Shown: positions 1 through 12,629, counted from the stretch's first letter. The stretch: DNA of 64,000 bases from Hymenolepis diminuta (GCA_900708905.1 CAADRB010000031.1:594264-658263); one strand, 5' to 3'. Numbers and translations are program-made. The notes: generated by a model from the letters alone, not told the origin.

Positions 1-192
1 GCCGGCAGTGTTTGCAATATGCCAAGCTGTTCTATTTTGGCTACTAGTAGAATGAAATACTAGACACTTGGTATCTGTGGAACTTTTAATGTCCATAAAA
101 TCCAAAGCAGAGTTCATTGCATGAAATTTAGATGGAAAGCATTTTGGGTTAGTGCTATCACCTTCAGCAAATATGTCGTCTTCTGTTGACAT
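1..192 (-). CDS. Partial unknown protein, first coding exon running off the left edge
   Basis: Reading leftward from an ATG at 192-190, 64 codons are open to the window edge without a stop. The protein starts MSTEDDIFAEGDSTNPKCF and ends at the edge with TAWHIANTAG. The ATG has an A at -3 (ctaaaATG). The stretch is less AT-rich than the spacer to its right and has coding-like amino-acid use (acidic start, mixed polar residues). No domain is recognisable in the short piece and I assign no function. The N-terminus has no signal peptide, so a cytosolic or nuclear protein is likelier. It would be divergent from the RRM gene starting at 3382, with the spacer holding both promoters. It could be a chance ORF, but 64 stop-free codons in AT-rich DNA reaching the edge make a real exon somewhat more likely. 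Confidence 0.45.
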   Translation of the reverse strand, partial: MSTEDDIFAEGDSTNPKCFPSKFHAMNSALDFMDIKSSTDTKCLVFHSTSSQNRTAWHIANTAG

Positions 193-1487
193 TTTAGCAG
201 CAGTAGTAAGAAAAACGGCCTGAAAATTCGAAAATCGAAAACAGTCGTAGGAGACCCTAAAATATGATTTATATTCCGCGGTACTGACAAGAGCAATTAA
301 TTGCAAGGTCGGATAAAGTATTAAATCTTATTTTTAATTTAATTATTGATTTTTGAGATATTGTTCTAATGACTCACACGTATAGTTATTTTGACAATTT
401 ATTACTCTTCAATAATACAGTTACAAATATATTCCATAATTCATTGTCTTAACGCACATAATTACCAGTATATATGTGATTTAGGATGTTTGTTAAATTG
501 AAAATAAATAAGAAGAATGTTTTTCAATTCTGGTTATACAAAAAATGATCATTAAGGTTATGTGGACCAGGTCACGTAGAAGAAACAAGCCAATTCGCTC
601 AAATCACAATGGCGGCCCCATATATTTGGAAGCAGTCTTTGTTTACTTATCAAAATGCTAAGCATACATACAATAGTTTTCTACATCTAATCATATCCAA
701 ACGTTGATATACTTGCTTTGTGAATGGCTTCTGATAATGCTACTGTATCCACCTAGCTCATCTAAATGGGATTACTTTACGGATGCCTTATCACTCCAAA
801 TATCCAGATGTATTCATTGGCATGTGCTATATCCAGCACTTTTAGTACGTAATAACAAGTAGCGTGCATATTAATTTTGTTATGAATTTTAGTTATGATA
901 AATTGGCAAACGTACTTATTTAGATATTCCAAATGCACCTAATTAAACGGGCTTAATAAAGTCCTGTGGAAATTTGTGTTTTGCTCTCCATTAAATAGCA
1001 AATGTAACCAACACAGCCCATAGATACAACAAAAACGGCAAATCTTGTATGTGGTTGAATGCCACTTTAAACAAACATCAAGGCATCAGACATGATTTTT
1101 CATATTGTAAATTGCATTTGCAAGAGGAGACACTGTCTAATATGTAATATGACACGTTTGGCTAAACACTCATAAATATCTAATCATCTTTTCTTTTTTT
1201 GCATCGTCTGAGTTTGTATAATTATGAATTAGTGTTTTGTATTGTCACACTTCATTTCTGCCTTATACCGCACTGAGTAAAGATTCGAAGCAGAATTAAA
1301 TTAAGAAATGAGCCAAATGAATAAGTGCTAATTAGTTTCAATCGGAAGTATGTCAGAATAGTGTGCAATAATAACCAATGGTCCGACGTACATTGTGGCT
1401 ATATATTGATTTTGTTAAGTCAAATATACAGCTTGAATTTATTGAAAAATAAATTTGAATTTATTAACAAAACGGTTCATCTTCAGT

Positions 1488-1640
1488 CATGTTTCGGTGT
1501 CGGTGTCTCCGGCTGATGATCGACATCTATGTAGGTATCCATGTGCAAGCAAGCACACACACGACGTTATCGTCTATGGATATAGTTGTAGAGATCATAT
1601 TGTCAGTCAATCATTTCTGATAGATAAGTGTCGACTGGCC
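1488..1640 (+). repeat. Diverged repeat, copy 1
   Basis: This segment matches 2423-2572 in the same orientation at very roughly three quarters of positions by eye. The shared core TGATGATCGACATCT is identical, and TATTGTCAGTCAA..CATTTCT is near-identical. One plus-strand frame is similar in both copies (HVS.SVS..DDRHL.RY.CA), so the pair may descend from a mobile element or a decayed coding unit. No terminal repeats or target duplications are visible. Confidence 0.6.
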
Positions 1641-2422
1641 TCACTTGTCTATATCAGTTAGCAAATTAACTTTAACCAAATTCTTAACTCATTATCAATT
1701 GAAAAGTACTGCAATATTCTTACCTTGCATTGCAGACTACTGTAAAATTTGTACACAAAACGTTTGATTTGCATTAGAATGACTTTTTATAAACATAAGT
1801 AGCTTCGTATATAGCTTATGCACATTTATATTACACTTCTCTCAACCCAATCGTTCTAGTAGGTAATGTAGTGCTTTACTACTGGCAATGGCAAATGATT
1901 AAATTTGTCAAACTTTTCTCTAGTTAAAATGCTACTTCTCTGTATTTAGTTTCATTATATTATTCAAACATCTCACCTAACTCCTCTGGTTTTACTTCGA
2001 TATTTATTGTTCTTCAAGTTTTCGAATGTGCTTGAATTGAACGCAATCTCTTGAAAAGGAATCACGTAACGCTTATGGTAAATACTAATCTTGATGTGGG
2101 ATGATTTCAGATCATGATTGAGTGACTATATCCATCGTGTGACAGTATTTGTTCCTCGCGTGCGTCATTGTTTACTTCAGTCTCATTATCATACAACCAA
2201 GTGTCTAATTCAGATGCATGTCATCTATTTTGTGGTTTATTCGTACTTTTATTGGTCACAAAGTGCTATAACGTTGAGGTCTAGCGGGGCAACATCGGTC
2301 GAATGGATGGAATAAGTCAAGTCACTCGTGTCGTCAGATCAGCCCGGAGGGGACAGACAAGCCATCCTACTTTATTAGTTAGTAAATTAGGTTTATACAC
2401 AAAGCATTTCTTTGTTAGACGC

Positions 2423-2572
2423 CATGTCTCGTTGTCGGTGTCTCGGTTTGATGATCGACATCTGTTTAGGTATTTATGTGCGAACACGCAAACACACAAC
2501 GGGACCACCTGTGGACACTAGAGTGGAGATCTTATTGTCAGTCAACCATTTCTAATCGCCAGGTGTTGATAG
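2423..2572 (+). repeat. Diverged repeat, copy 2
   Basis: This is the second copy of the unit at 1488-1640, about 0.93 kb downstream in direct orientation. The match begins at CATGT.TCG and fades after the GTGTTGATAGAC region. It carries the same frame as copy 1 with a few substitutions and a stop soon after. The sequence just to its left (about 2280-2360) is GC-richer than the surroundings and may belong to the same element. Confidence 0.6.
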
Positions 2573-3381
2573 ACATCTGCTGGTTATAGTACAAAATTTC
2601 TCAATTTCATTGCTATTTCCTGAAAGCCTGCATTGTAAACCCACTTAATTTAAATTTCCCAAGGGAACCATTATTACATTCCTGTGTTATAATATTTAAT
2701 ACATTCTTGGTATCAATTCATTTTTGGAGTTCTATCTTATTATTTTGCTACTGTGTTAATGTAAATACGAATATTAGTTGTATAAGAAAAAAGTGGGATT
2801 AATCGTATGTCTACCATACCCTTAATATTCTGTTCTTCAGACGAACTGATTTCTCAAGATCTAAAAGGGCTAATCTACATAATAAATTAAGTGCTAAATG
2901 AAGATGAGCAAGTAGCAAATGCTTTATCATTTAATTTAAATGTTTTTTTTCTCACGTTTCATACCTCTGTATGATAGAACGCATCATAATACAAGCATTC
3001 TACTCTCATCATCAGAAATAACGAAATTAATATACGATCTTGAAAACCTAGACGATTCATGCTTAGCGCACTGAAACTCCTAATAATAGGCTATTTATCG
3101 AATAAAAGGCAAAATTAAAATTTACTTGGAAACAATTATTTTGATAAAAATTTCAAAGCTCAATCAAATGCACTGAGGAAATTTGATTTATTTATAAAAT
3201 AGGCTGGGACTTCATGTTTAAATGACAATATATTGCATTTTTGTAGGCTAGAACTGAAGGCAATATTTTGCATCTGCGTTCACGTGAGGATTTTACGTGG
3301 GGGTGTCTGACTGGGTTTTTCTAATTATTTTAATCTTATTAATAATTTTTGACTAAAATAATAATCTTATAGTACTAAACT

Positions 3382-5363
3382 ATGGCAGTTACTTCCAATA
3401 ACTTGCTTCAGAGTATTCGTGAAAGAATAGGTAAGTTGGTAAAATATGTTTAATCCTTTTTCTACATGTTTTGGATATGCAATATTTTTTTCTGTCATTT
3501 CGATCTTTAATGATGAAATATAGAATTTCTGAATATCCACTTTAACTCGGAGATAACATTTTTTATGGTGAATGTGATCATCCTATTTAGCTGGAAAGGG
3601 CTAATTTTAATCACCCAGATCATTTCTGTTTTTGCTTGAGATCTCACTGCAGCCCTATAGGAGTCTATGTTGTTAAATCTTAATTTTATCTCACCTCTTA
3701 ATTCTTTGTTATTATTGCAGCTGAACACAACAGTCGCACCATTCAAGTCACTCATCTCCCCCACCAGACCAAACTAAAAGATTTACTAAAGTACTTCAAA
3801 ATCGCTGTTAATGCCAGATTCCCCACTAAGGAAATTACCGGAAACCGTCGGTACGAATTTATAATTTCCTGTTTCCCATTTTTATATTTTCATGTCATTG
3901 TTGAGTCGTCATTTTTTCAGATATGCCTTTCTCGAATTTGCTTCTATAGAGGCCGCTAAAGAGGCCCTCGCTAAGGCTAAGACGGTCAAATTTAAGGGGA
4001 AACTACTCAGATGCGAGTTGATATGCCACAAATACGCGTCCGAGAAGGTGAAAAATCCCGAAGCTTATCAGAAGAAAGACTTTCACCACCATAGCCTCAA
4101 TATTTCTTGCCTTCCTCGCAACACAAAAGAATCTGAGATTCGAGCTCTTTTCCCAAACTTGAAAAGTTTCAGTTTTCCGAATCAAGGGTCTGGAAAAGCC
4201 CTGGGGTAAAGTTTTATTTTCAAACTATTTCATAAAGACAATACGTAAAGTGTACTACGAGATTTCAAATCTATTTAGCCTTTCATTACCGTTATTGTTA
4301 AGTATAATTCACTACACTACAATATTTCCCTCGATCGCTCAGATCCTTTAGATATTAGAAGATCAGTAACTCATAATCGTATTATTAATTGTGGCGGTGA
4401 CAAGGTTTCACTCAATTCTGTTTCTCCACGGTAAGATATTCTGAAGCATTTTTTGTTGTGGGTCTCAAATTCTTTTCCTTCATATAATCAGTATTTCTTT
4501 TGTTTCTCATGACAAAGTCAAAAAGTTTTGCAACTATCAAATCGTGCGGTCAGTAACCTTTTTAATTTGAAGTTTGATCAAGCTGGTCCCCTCTTTTCAT
4601 AATCTATTTCTCAGTGAAAATCTGGATGACTAACTTTGATATGAGTTCGGATCCTAAGATTTTACCCATCTACTAGACAAGGGAGTCTACCAGTTAGTAG
4701 ATAAACTTTGAGTTTGCGATGATCGATCTACCAGTGCCTTATCATCTCACTTTTGTTTGCAGAATTGATGGCACCGAGAATCTACATTCATAATTTCTCA
4801 TTTACACATACCTTCCAGTTGCGTTTGATGTTCGATAATGCGACGAACTGAATTCATGAATCAGATTTCGTCTACTTTCTTGCCAAAATGTTTGTTTAAT
4901 ATTCACTTGAATTTGTGTAGATTTAGAGGTATCTAATTTCAGCAGATGGTCAATATCTCACCATCCGTCGAGTAGTATTATTTGTTAATAAATATTCGGT
5001 GCACTTGCTTATTTGTTTTTTTCCTGATTGTAGTTCTGCAAAGGTAATATTTTCCAACCAAGCCGACGCTTTAAATGCATTTGAATCACAACACGGAACT
5101 ATTCTTCACGGATCTCCAATAATTGTCAATTTCTCCCTTAAGAAGAAATCGGGAATCTCTCAAATGGTATTACTTGCCATTTGTCCATAATTTCATATAT
5201 CGGCCTATTTAATTCGATTGCCTTTTTTCTTTAGGCAAGAATGAAGAAGACAACTGGGGATAGAAAAACGGATGAAGAATTCAAAGTACTTAAGGATAAG
5301 AAAAAGGCGAAAAGAACATTTGAAAAGAAAAAGAGGACCGAATTGAAAAAATCAAGTAAATAG
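3382..5363 (+). CDS. Two-RRM RNA-binding protein with basic C-terminal tail
   Basis: Five exons join in phase: 3382-3430, 3721-3850, 3921-4205, 5034-5166 and 5235-5363 (726 nt, 241 residues plus TAG). All introns are GT-AG; three are 290 nt or shorter. RRM1 spans about residues 20-100, with RNP2-like IQVTHLP and RNP1-like RRYAFLEF. RRM2 spans about 120-200, with RNP2-like LNISCLP and a weaker RNP1 (GSAKVIF). The tail, about residues 205-241, is rich in Lys and Arg (KDKKKAKRTFEKKKR), like a nuclear or nucleolar localisation signal. The start is the first ATG of the short first exon, followed by a good donor (gtaagt). The family binds single-stranded RNA. The layout (two RRMs plus basic tail) resembles nucleolin-like or ribosome-biogenesis factors, but I cannot name the orthologue. 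The exon structure is well supported; the specific function is not. Confidence 0.85.
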
Positions 5364-8288
5364 ATTATCTGTAAACACAGATTGGTTTTTAATGTGTATA
5401 TTTTCACTATTGGTCTGCTAAAATAGATTTGGGTATGCATTTTCATTCAGTCTTATCTGTTTTATTTTACGGACCTTTAATTTATTGATTTGGAAGTATT
5501 TGCGCATATGTATTGAATAGAGACTACCTGAAAGATGGTTTTTCTTTTGGGTTTTGAGATCTGTATCGACATTTGTTAATACATTACGCTAGCCTTGCCC
5601 AAGTTTGTCCCTTTTATTGCCCTCTTTATCTGGGTGTTAGATCAGATATTTATGCAAGTCAGTTGTGATGTCCATGTAACTTGGCCTGTACCATGCTATC
5701 AGTGTTTATTAGGACTCTTATGTCGAAATGTTGACTAGAAATGTGGATAGAATTTACTTTTCTGTTCCTATCTCCTATTTGGAAGTACTGTTTTCCACCC
5801 CTCTAAGGCAAGCATTTAATTCGTGATCTTTCTTTAAGGTTTTAAAACTCAGCTGTCTATCCAACTCATCTTCATTGATGGTTATATGATTGAATTACAT
5901 TCGTGCTGTGATTGGGAAAGCGGGGATCTGTCACAAACCAAATTACAAGCAGAATTGACACTCAGGCAACCAATACCTATGCTTGAGTCTAAGCATACAT
6001 TTGAGATGTTTATTGAAGATATATCCTTCAGGGATCACTTAGACCTCCGCTTAGGCGAAAAGTGGTGGGTAACTGCTGTATGAGCTAAGTCAGTAATCTG
6101 ACAGTTCTAAAACCAGGTAAAAAAGACTGGTTGTGGTTATGGGGACCACCTAGGATAATACATATGTGGCCTGACAGCCATTCTGATTTTTAACTATATA
6201 TGCATGGGAAACTGTCATTTATGCCCAATCGGTAGTATTTCCACTTAAAAGTTTGATAATAAGTCCATTTATTTACAGATAGTATCGATAATACGAATTG
6301 GACATAGCTTATAAATTCTATTAGATTGGAGAAGGCTCTTATAATAACTTTTTGCTCATTTCAACATACTTAACCAGCTCTTAAATACAACGTTAATTTT
6401 TGAAGTTCATATTAAAGAAATAATTTTCTTCAATTCGTTGAGGTGTCTTGAATTTGTAATAATTATATCATCCGACAGCGCAAAAAGATAAGATTGGTTG
6501 TTGATTTCTTTTCAGACTTCTATCTGACGGGAAAAATTTAGGCGAAGGCTTATTGTTTTGTTTAACTAAGCACTTGATCTCCCCGCGTTTTCATGTTGCT
6601 TTTATCTTTGATAGAATCTTAGAAGAGTAGAAGTTTACATCTGTCGAGTGACATCTTTGTTTGTAAAAATATAATCATTCATGGTTAATTCGCAGAGATA
6701 CTGAGAGGTCAGTATAAATCAAAGTGGAATACGTCTCCATTAAACGCTTGACTATTAGGTAACCATTTAATCCAGTGCATTCAGTTAAAAAATAGGTACC
6801 ATAAGCATTCTTTAGGGATGATTGGGATTGAGTACCCATGCCACAACAATAATGATATATTCCTATCCTATTCAAAGTGCATAAACGTGGAATTACGTGT
6901 AAAAACTGATTCCGTTCTGTCCCAATTACTTGGGCTATTTCTAAACAAATAAGACAGAGTATTACTGCTCTCGTTTTTGAAGTACTCACATAAGATAGCG
7001 AGTTAGTATCTATGAGCATTCTGAGTAAAATGAAGCTATAGAAGTAGAATTAAATAGAATGTAAGATAGGGTGTAAAATGGCAGTATGCTTTTTGAAAGA
7101 ACTAGAAACTTAATTGAGAACTAGTTTTCTCCTTAATTCACCGAAATTGAGATAAATTGAACAAAATGCAACCAGTTTTTGAATATGACATCGGAATAAA
7201 TAAAGAATATATAACCTTAAATTGAAGCAGCCAGATATTCATAATATATGGGCGTTAGCGGGGATAGATATAATATGAGTTGTGACTATGAGTAGCAAAA
7301 AATGATATCAGATAATTAAATAATGTAGGGAATAATAATATGCAATTAAGATGAGATATAGTAGATTGGTATTGCTTGACAAATATCATTTGAATGAAAA
7401 TAGGATTTTCTATTAATCACTGATATTATTCTTTAATTCATTTAATGAATATCGCATTATTACTCTTGTTTGACTCCTCTTTGTTTCGTGTAAACAGTAG
7501 CTGCAGGAATACCAGACTGTTACCATTCGGATTAGCACAGTCTAGAACGATTCCAGTGAACATAAGCAATCAATGTCGTGCCCATTAGTCTGATCATTAC
7601 TGGTCTTATTTGTAGAGAGAATTTTTGTAATCGGAAGATGTGATTATCTTTTACAATACCTACAACGAAATGGTCGCCAGCTAAAGGATTTTCAGCCGAA
7701 AGGGAAACGGGAGGCTACCTTGAAAACCACATTCCATTATTACTACCATAAATCGATGGTCAAATTCATCTTTTGAATAAATCGGAAATAGCGAGGTTTC
7801 AGATAGGTGTTAAACTATTGCACGCTAAAAGAAGTCATGTTAAAACACTAGAAGCATGATTAAATACTTTCTACATACACTGAGCAAACGTAAATAAAGT
7901 TAGGGAATCAGTAAAATGTATGAATGTTAAAATAATTTAATCAAGAATGTCATAATTTTGTCTAACTGAGGACGATACGAGTATACCAATCGAAAGACAA
8001 TATGATAGACAGCTATTATCCAAACTTGACTTCAGCGAACATTTATATTGCAGTAATTACTCATGTGTTATTCAAACAAATGCAAATTAAATCTCGATAC
8101 ACAGCATTTGCAATCCAAGTTCAATAGTTATTTCGAAGTCTAAGTTTCAGAAAAAATTTGTTCATAATTATTAATTTATTTTTAATATCAATAAAATTGC
8201 AAATCATCGAAATTAATAAAACTCATCTTGCTCGATCTTAATTGGTCGAACGGCTGTAAATGCCGCCTGTTTAAGACAACATATAAGC
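5364..8288. other. Intergenic spacer between the RRM gene and eIF3G
   Basis: This 2.9 kb holds no supported gene. A GC-richer patch at about 5880-6180 contains a 65-codon open frame with no splice sites and no recognisable domain; it may be a repeat relic. A 114-codon minus-strand frame at 6675-7019 has no recognisable features and is of a length expected by chance. The eIF3G promoter should lie in the last few hundred bases; no clear element is seen. Confidence 0.5.
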
Positions 8289-11200
8289 ATGTCCACAGAC
8301 GTAGCGTAAGTGTGGAATAAATTCACACCTAAATGACGAATATGGTTTTACTGAGCTTTAATGCTAATTTTTAGTGTCATTCCCCCCGGAGCCCTGCCTA
8401 AAGAGCAGGTCATATATGATCGCGAAAAGAATACGAAGACTGTAATTTCCTATGAATTAGATGACGATGGCGAGTACAAAATTACGAAGGAGTACACTAT
8501 TCAACGCGTAAGGGTGTCCGCCGCTGTTGCAAAGCGCAAGGAGTGGAAGAAATATGGAGATGCGAAAGACGACCCGCCAGGTCCTAATTCAGCTAATACT
8601 TACCCGGGTGAAATAGTCAAAATTCAGTATATTTCGAACAAACTTGCAAGTTTTCATTATTATTGGTCTTTCTACGTTTACATTTTTGTTTTACTATTAA
8701 TGTGTTTTACTTTTCTAGCTTGATGTCGGTGGCCAGGGTGAAGACGATGCTAGCGCTAAGGTGGTGAAGCCCAAACAAGCGGTTACCTGCCGTATCTGTA
8801 AAGGCGCTCATTTCTCCTCTCAATGTCCCTTCCGTGTTGAAATGGAGGCACTGCGTTCGGTTGTTGAATCCACAGTTGGCTCTGATTCTCAAGCTCCTGA
8901 TGCCATGACTAAGGTAACCGTTAATATATTCCATTTAATCTAATTGACCCGGTTTCGGTCACGATAACTGAACTCCAACATCCCATTCCCTCACCTATCG
9001 TACTGGTAGAGGAGCGTCGCTTCATAGATTTCTTTTCGCCACTTAAAAATGCCACTGAAATCTTCATGGAGTATCATTGAGAACTTAAACCTATTATTAT
9101 CAAATGCTTAGCATTATTGTGGAAAGTTTGTTAATACGAATTTAAGGCGTTCGCTTATTTTTTGGTCTGTTATCAGCTGCTACTTGGTTCTCCAAAGGCT
9201 ACGAGTCGCGGCACTCCGCAGTTCACAAAACGTCGAAGACATCTATACGTGTTTTTCCCCTTTTTTAAAGTTTATCCATGGAGCGCTATTCCCACGCCAT
9301 GGCTCTAAGACTAGTCCGCTGGAGTTTTTTTTATCAGATTCAGTGTCATTGGGTAAAGATTGGTCACTCTACCTCAGATTACGCCCGCCGGCTCTTTAAA
9401 GTAGATTGGTATTATCCTATGCAGCTTAGTCTTAACTGATACCAAAAGCCATCTTAGACTCGTTCTCGAATTTCAATTTGAGTGATATACTATCTCCAAT
9501 TGTTTCTACCTATTTCCCAACTACGATCCGAGTAGTATAACGTTTAGAACAGTGATACTGAAGGATTGGAAGTAGGGCAATGTGTCAACTGCTAGCCTAC
9601 CATGGAAGCATGCATATCAGCATAGACTGACATGACCACAGAATCTGAACCAACGTGAGAAAATAGTGGTCGTTGCCTAGCGTGAAATATACTCGGTCAA
9701 AATTCCACGTTACTTTAGAGTGTATTAGTTATTGTGGCAAGGTGGTCGCTTCCTCTCATATATGCTTTTCTTATGCTCCTTATTCCATCTTACTCATATG
9801 CCTTATCTATTAGATGCTCTCTAAGACTGTGTTACCGCACTACACGTTAGTGGGTAGTTTTCATACTTCATTTGACGTCGTAAAGGAGATATCTAATAAT
9901 TTTATTTCTTTTCGTTTAACAGGCTGCTGTCCAAGAAATTGGGTCGGAACTTAACACTGGACGTTATATTCCACCTTCCTTACGTGCCGCAGCAGCTGCT
10001 GGTGGTATTCCAGAACGTTCTCGGCCAGACAATTTCTCAGTCCGTGTCACCAATCTTCCCGAAGACACAAGTGAAAAGGATTTGCGGGAGCTGTTCGAGC
10101 CTTTTGGCCATATCGTCCGCGTCTATTCTGCGATGGATAAGAAGACTAATAAGAGCAGGGTACGTGTAGAAGAAATCGACCTATTTTGTTTATTTAGCCC
10201 CGTTACGATCTGACCGTGTAGAGTTATACGTTATGCAGAAGCGATTGGGGCTAATATGAACTGACTGCTGGTACTCAGAGTCTGTCAGGTTGCAAGAGTT
10301 TGCCTGTAGATGCCGATTCTCAGCTACATTTATGCGTTCAAAATTCAAATTTTTATCTCAATTGCCATGGAATCACGAGCTTACGATTGGGAACCAGATT
10401 AGTTTATTCAAATACAGTTTAACTATTTATAGATCAATGTCTAGTTATATCTAAGTGAGTGGAAAATAAGTGTATTATATCCAATATAATAATCTATTAT
10501 TTCTAATAATTCTTAATCTCTTGGGCTAAATACGGTTGAACAAGGTAACGTTTATTCCATTGAAATATCTCAATTACTATGATGAATGGTAGCATTTTGA
10601 AATTAACGAATGAGAACGGTCTGACATTTAGGCTCCTACTTGTTGATTGAGTAGAGAAACCCTTTTTTCTGATACAGTTAAACAAAATTTATCGCTCAGT
10701 AGCTATTGGTTGATTTCTACCTCTTTCCATCTGATTTAATATGGTAGATCGTTATAGCCTTAGTGGAATAATACTAATTTAATCTCACATTAATAGTGCA
10801 GTTCGTTTATTATGTCTAGAAGATATCCTAGCCCAAGTAAATATTATTCAATTTAGATGGATTACAATGTTTACGAAAACCTGTTAAAATTTCTAGTCAC
10901 GAGCTGTAGTAACTTCAAAGGCTGAATTTCTTTACTATCTCTAATCTCTGCAATTTCGACTCGTTGTTCGAAATTAAATTGTTTTCGGATACTTGCCTAC
11001 AGATTTATTCATGACTAGTTTTCGGTGAAGCATTAACATGATATTATAATTACATGCGACCGTAATCATTATTTTTTTATTGAAGTAACTGATCAAACTC
11101 CCTTCTAGTGGAGCAAAATCTTAATAATATTAGGTTTTTATGAGTAATGAAAGCGTTTCACTAATCCGTTATACCAAAACAAGCTAAAAATTGAGGTTCT

Positions 11201-11888
11201 AACATGCAAATTCCAAACTCCACTAAGTTCTTGTGCAATTTGGAGTCTTATAGTCTATTTCCAACATTAAACGATCGAATGTTATCTGTCAGAGGTCTGG
11301 GATCGATCAATACTCATTGTCAAACATCCAGCGAACAGAGTGGTCAACCATATCAAGGTCAAATGCAGAATGAGTGTTTTTTTCTGTTGCTAGCGTTCAT
11401 GACTTGGATGTGCATCTGTGCATAGATTCAGTTCGTCCATTAAGAAGATGCAGAAGTTGAGTTTCTTATTAGAGAGGCTCCATGATGCTACTCTACACAA
11501 AATGAGTGTTGGAAAACGCGTTTCTAAATGGGCTTAGGAGTTATTTCTCATCATTGCTTCTGGAATGCCGCTGCCTAAAATGAACGCTAGACAGTGCTTA
11601 CTTTTAGTGATTTTTTGAATTATTTTACCGAATTAAGTTAACGAATAAAAGGACGTTATCATATAAATAGACTATTTATTCTTTAGGGATTTGCTTTCAT
11701 TTCCTACCGAACAAAAGAGGAAGCTGCGGCTGCTATTTACTCAGCCAATGGCATGCCTTACTCTAATCTCATTCTGAAGGTCGACTGGGCACAGTAAGTT
11801 AGATGCTTTGCTTTTTATTGACTTAATATTTTTATTTTTCCATCCTACTTGATCCTCTACTTTTGCTTTTAGGCCTTCTAACAATTGA
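8289..11888 (+). CDS. eIF3G: Eukaryotic translation initiation factor 3 subunit G
   Basis: Six exons: 8289-8305, 8375-8645, 8719-8913, 9923-10159, 11687-11793 and 11873-11888. They sum to 843 nt, a 280-residue protein. eIF3G is an RNA-binding subunit of eIF3, which loads mRNA on the 40S ribosome and aids scanning. The N-terminal eIF3G region (about 1-130) includes AVAKRKEWKKYG and DDPPGPNSANT, close to the animal consensus. A CCHC-type knuckle, CRICKGAHFSSQCPF, follows at about 117-131. GRYIPPSLR is the conserved linker, and the C-terminal RRM (about 195-275) has VRVTNLP as RNP2 and RGFAFISY as RNP1. The protein ends VDWAQPSNN, matching the family ending W-A-K-P-S-x-N. It is shorter than the human protein (320 residues) because the N-terminus is reduced. 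The first exon is only 17 nt, inferred from ATG plus donor, so it is the least certain part. Intron 2 needs a GC donor to keep frame. Confidence 0.95.
8646..8718 (+). other. Probable GC-AG intron in eIF3G
   Basis: This 73-nt intron starts GCAAGT and ends TTTTCTAG. It is the only pair of sites I found that keeps the conserved residues YISNKL before it and LDVGGQGEDD after it in phase. No GT in the neighbourhood gives a frame-preserving join without deleting conserved sequence. GCAAGT is the usual consensus of the rare GC-AG donor class. Confidence 0.75.
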
Positions 11889-11919
11889 GATTAATTATAA
11901 TCCTGTTCATTGTTCAATC

Positions 11920-11925
11920 AATAAA
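11920..11925 (+). promoter_or_regulatory. Candidate polyadenylation signal of eIF3G
   Basis: A canonical AATAAA lies 32 nt after the eIF3G stop codon, followed by a T/G-rich stretch. It implies a very short 3' UTR. Confidence 0.6.
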
Positions 11926-12061
11926 TGTGATGTCCCTGAATCACCCTTATTTTTTATTTGTATTGGCAGTGTGTTTATTTTTTGTTTATTTCTAATCGAA
12001 ATTCTCATTAGTGCTAGTGGTATATTGTATATAATGCGAAAAAAGAGCTAAAACACACTTG

Positions 12062-12157
12062 NNNNNNNNNNNNNNNNNNNNNNNNNNNNNNNNNNNNNNN
12101 NNNNNNNNNNNNNNNNNNNNNNNNNNNNNNNNNNNNNNNNNNNNNNNNNNNNNNNNN
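12062..12157. other. Assembly gap
   Basis: A run of 96 N in the spacer between the two convergent genes. Confidence 0.99.
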
Positions 12158-12538
12158 AAATTCATACATAGAGGCGAAATTTGGATGTGGGTTAAATAAA
12201 TGGCACTATTTGTACATAAGATTACGAAATGACGTCTGTAGAGTGTCTCAAAAAGGGACTGGAGGGAGCAATTAAGGCACCTTGGGGGACTCTGGCTATT
12301 GTGTGGAAGATTGTTTTAAATTAGGTTGTCTCATCGATTAAGTAGGTAAATTTCAGTCACGGGAAAAGGGCGGTCTTCACGCGTGAAAAGTGCCCTTAAT
12401 AAGTGCAAAAACAATCAACAATTAGTAGTTTGAATCAATTTAAAGTTAAATGTTTAGTTCCATAATAAACTAAGACGAAAGTGAAATTATTGATAGCTGA
12501 AACTCAATTGATGAATATGCGCGATTAAAAGTCCAGTA

Positions 12539-12544
12539 TTTAAT
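12539..12544 (-). promoter_or_regulatory. Possible variant polyadenylation signal of the EMI/EGF gene
   Basis: On the minus strand ATTAAA occurs 86 nt beyond the proposed TGA stop. No canonical AATAAA was seen on this strand between the stop and the gap. Confidence 0.3.
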
Positions 12545-12629
12545 TTTCGTGTTTTTGGCTTTCATGCGCAATTTAAGGTAACTAGCGTGAATTGTGCATA
12601 ACAGCTTAATTATGGTTCGTTATTTAAAG

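Larger units (their letters stand above)
193..3381. other. AT-rich intergenic spacer between divergent genes
   Basis: No coding exon with splice signals was found. The only structure I can support is a pair of related ~150 bp segments, annotated separately. The rest is AT-rich sequence with short A or T runs. The promoter of the RRM gene should lie near its right end, but I see no unambiguous core element. Confidence 0.5.
11926..12629. other. Convergent intergenic region with assembly gap
   Basis: This is the 3'-to-3' spacer between eIF3G on the plus strand and the EMI/EGF gene on the minus strand. It contains 96 N at 12062-12157. No extra exon was supported on either strand. The gap could hide transcript ends. 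Confidence 0.6.

Noticed and set aside
6675..7019. 114-codon minus-strand open frame between the RRM gene and eIF3G
   Set aside because: No domain, no splice sites, no coding-like neighbours.
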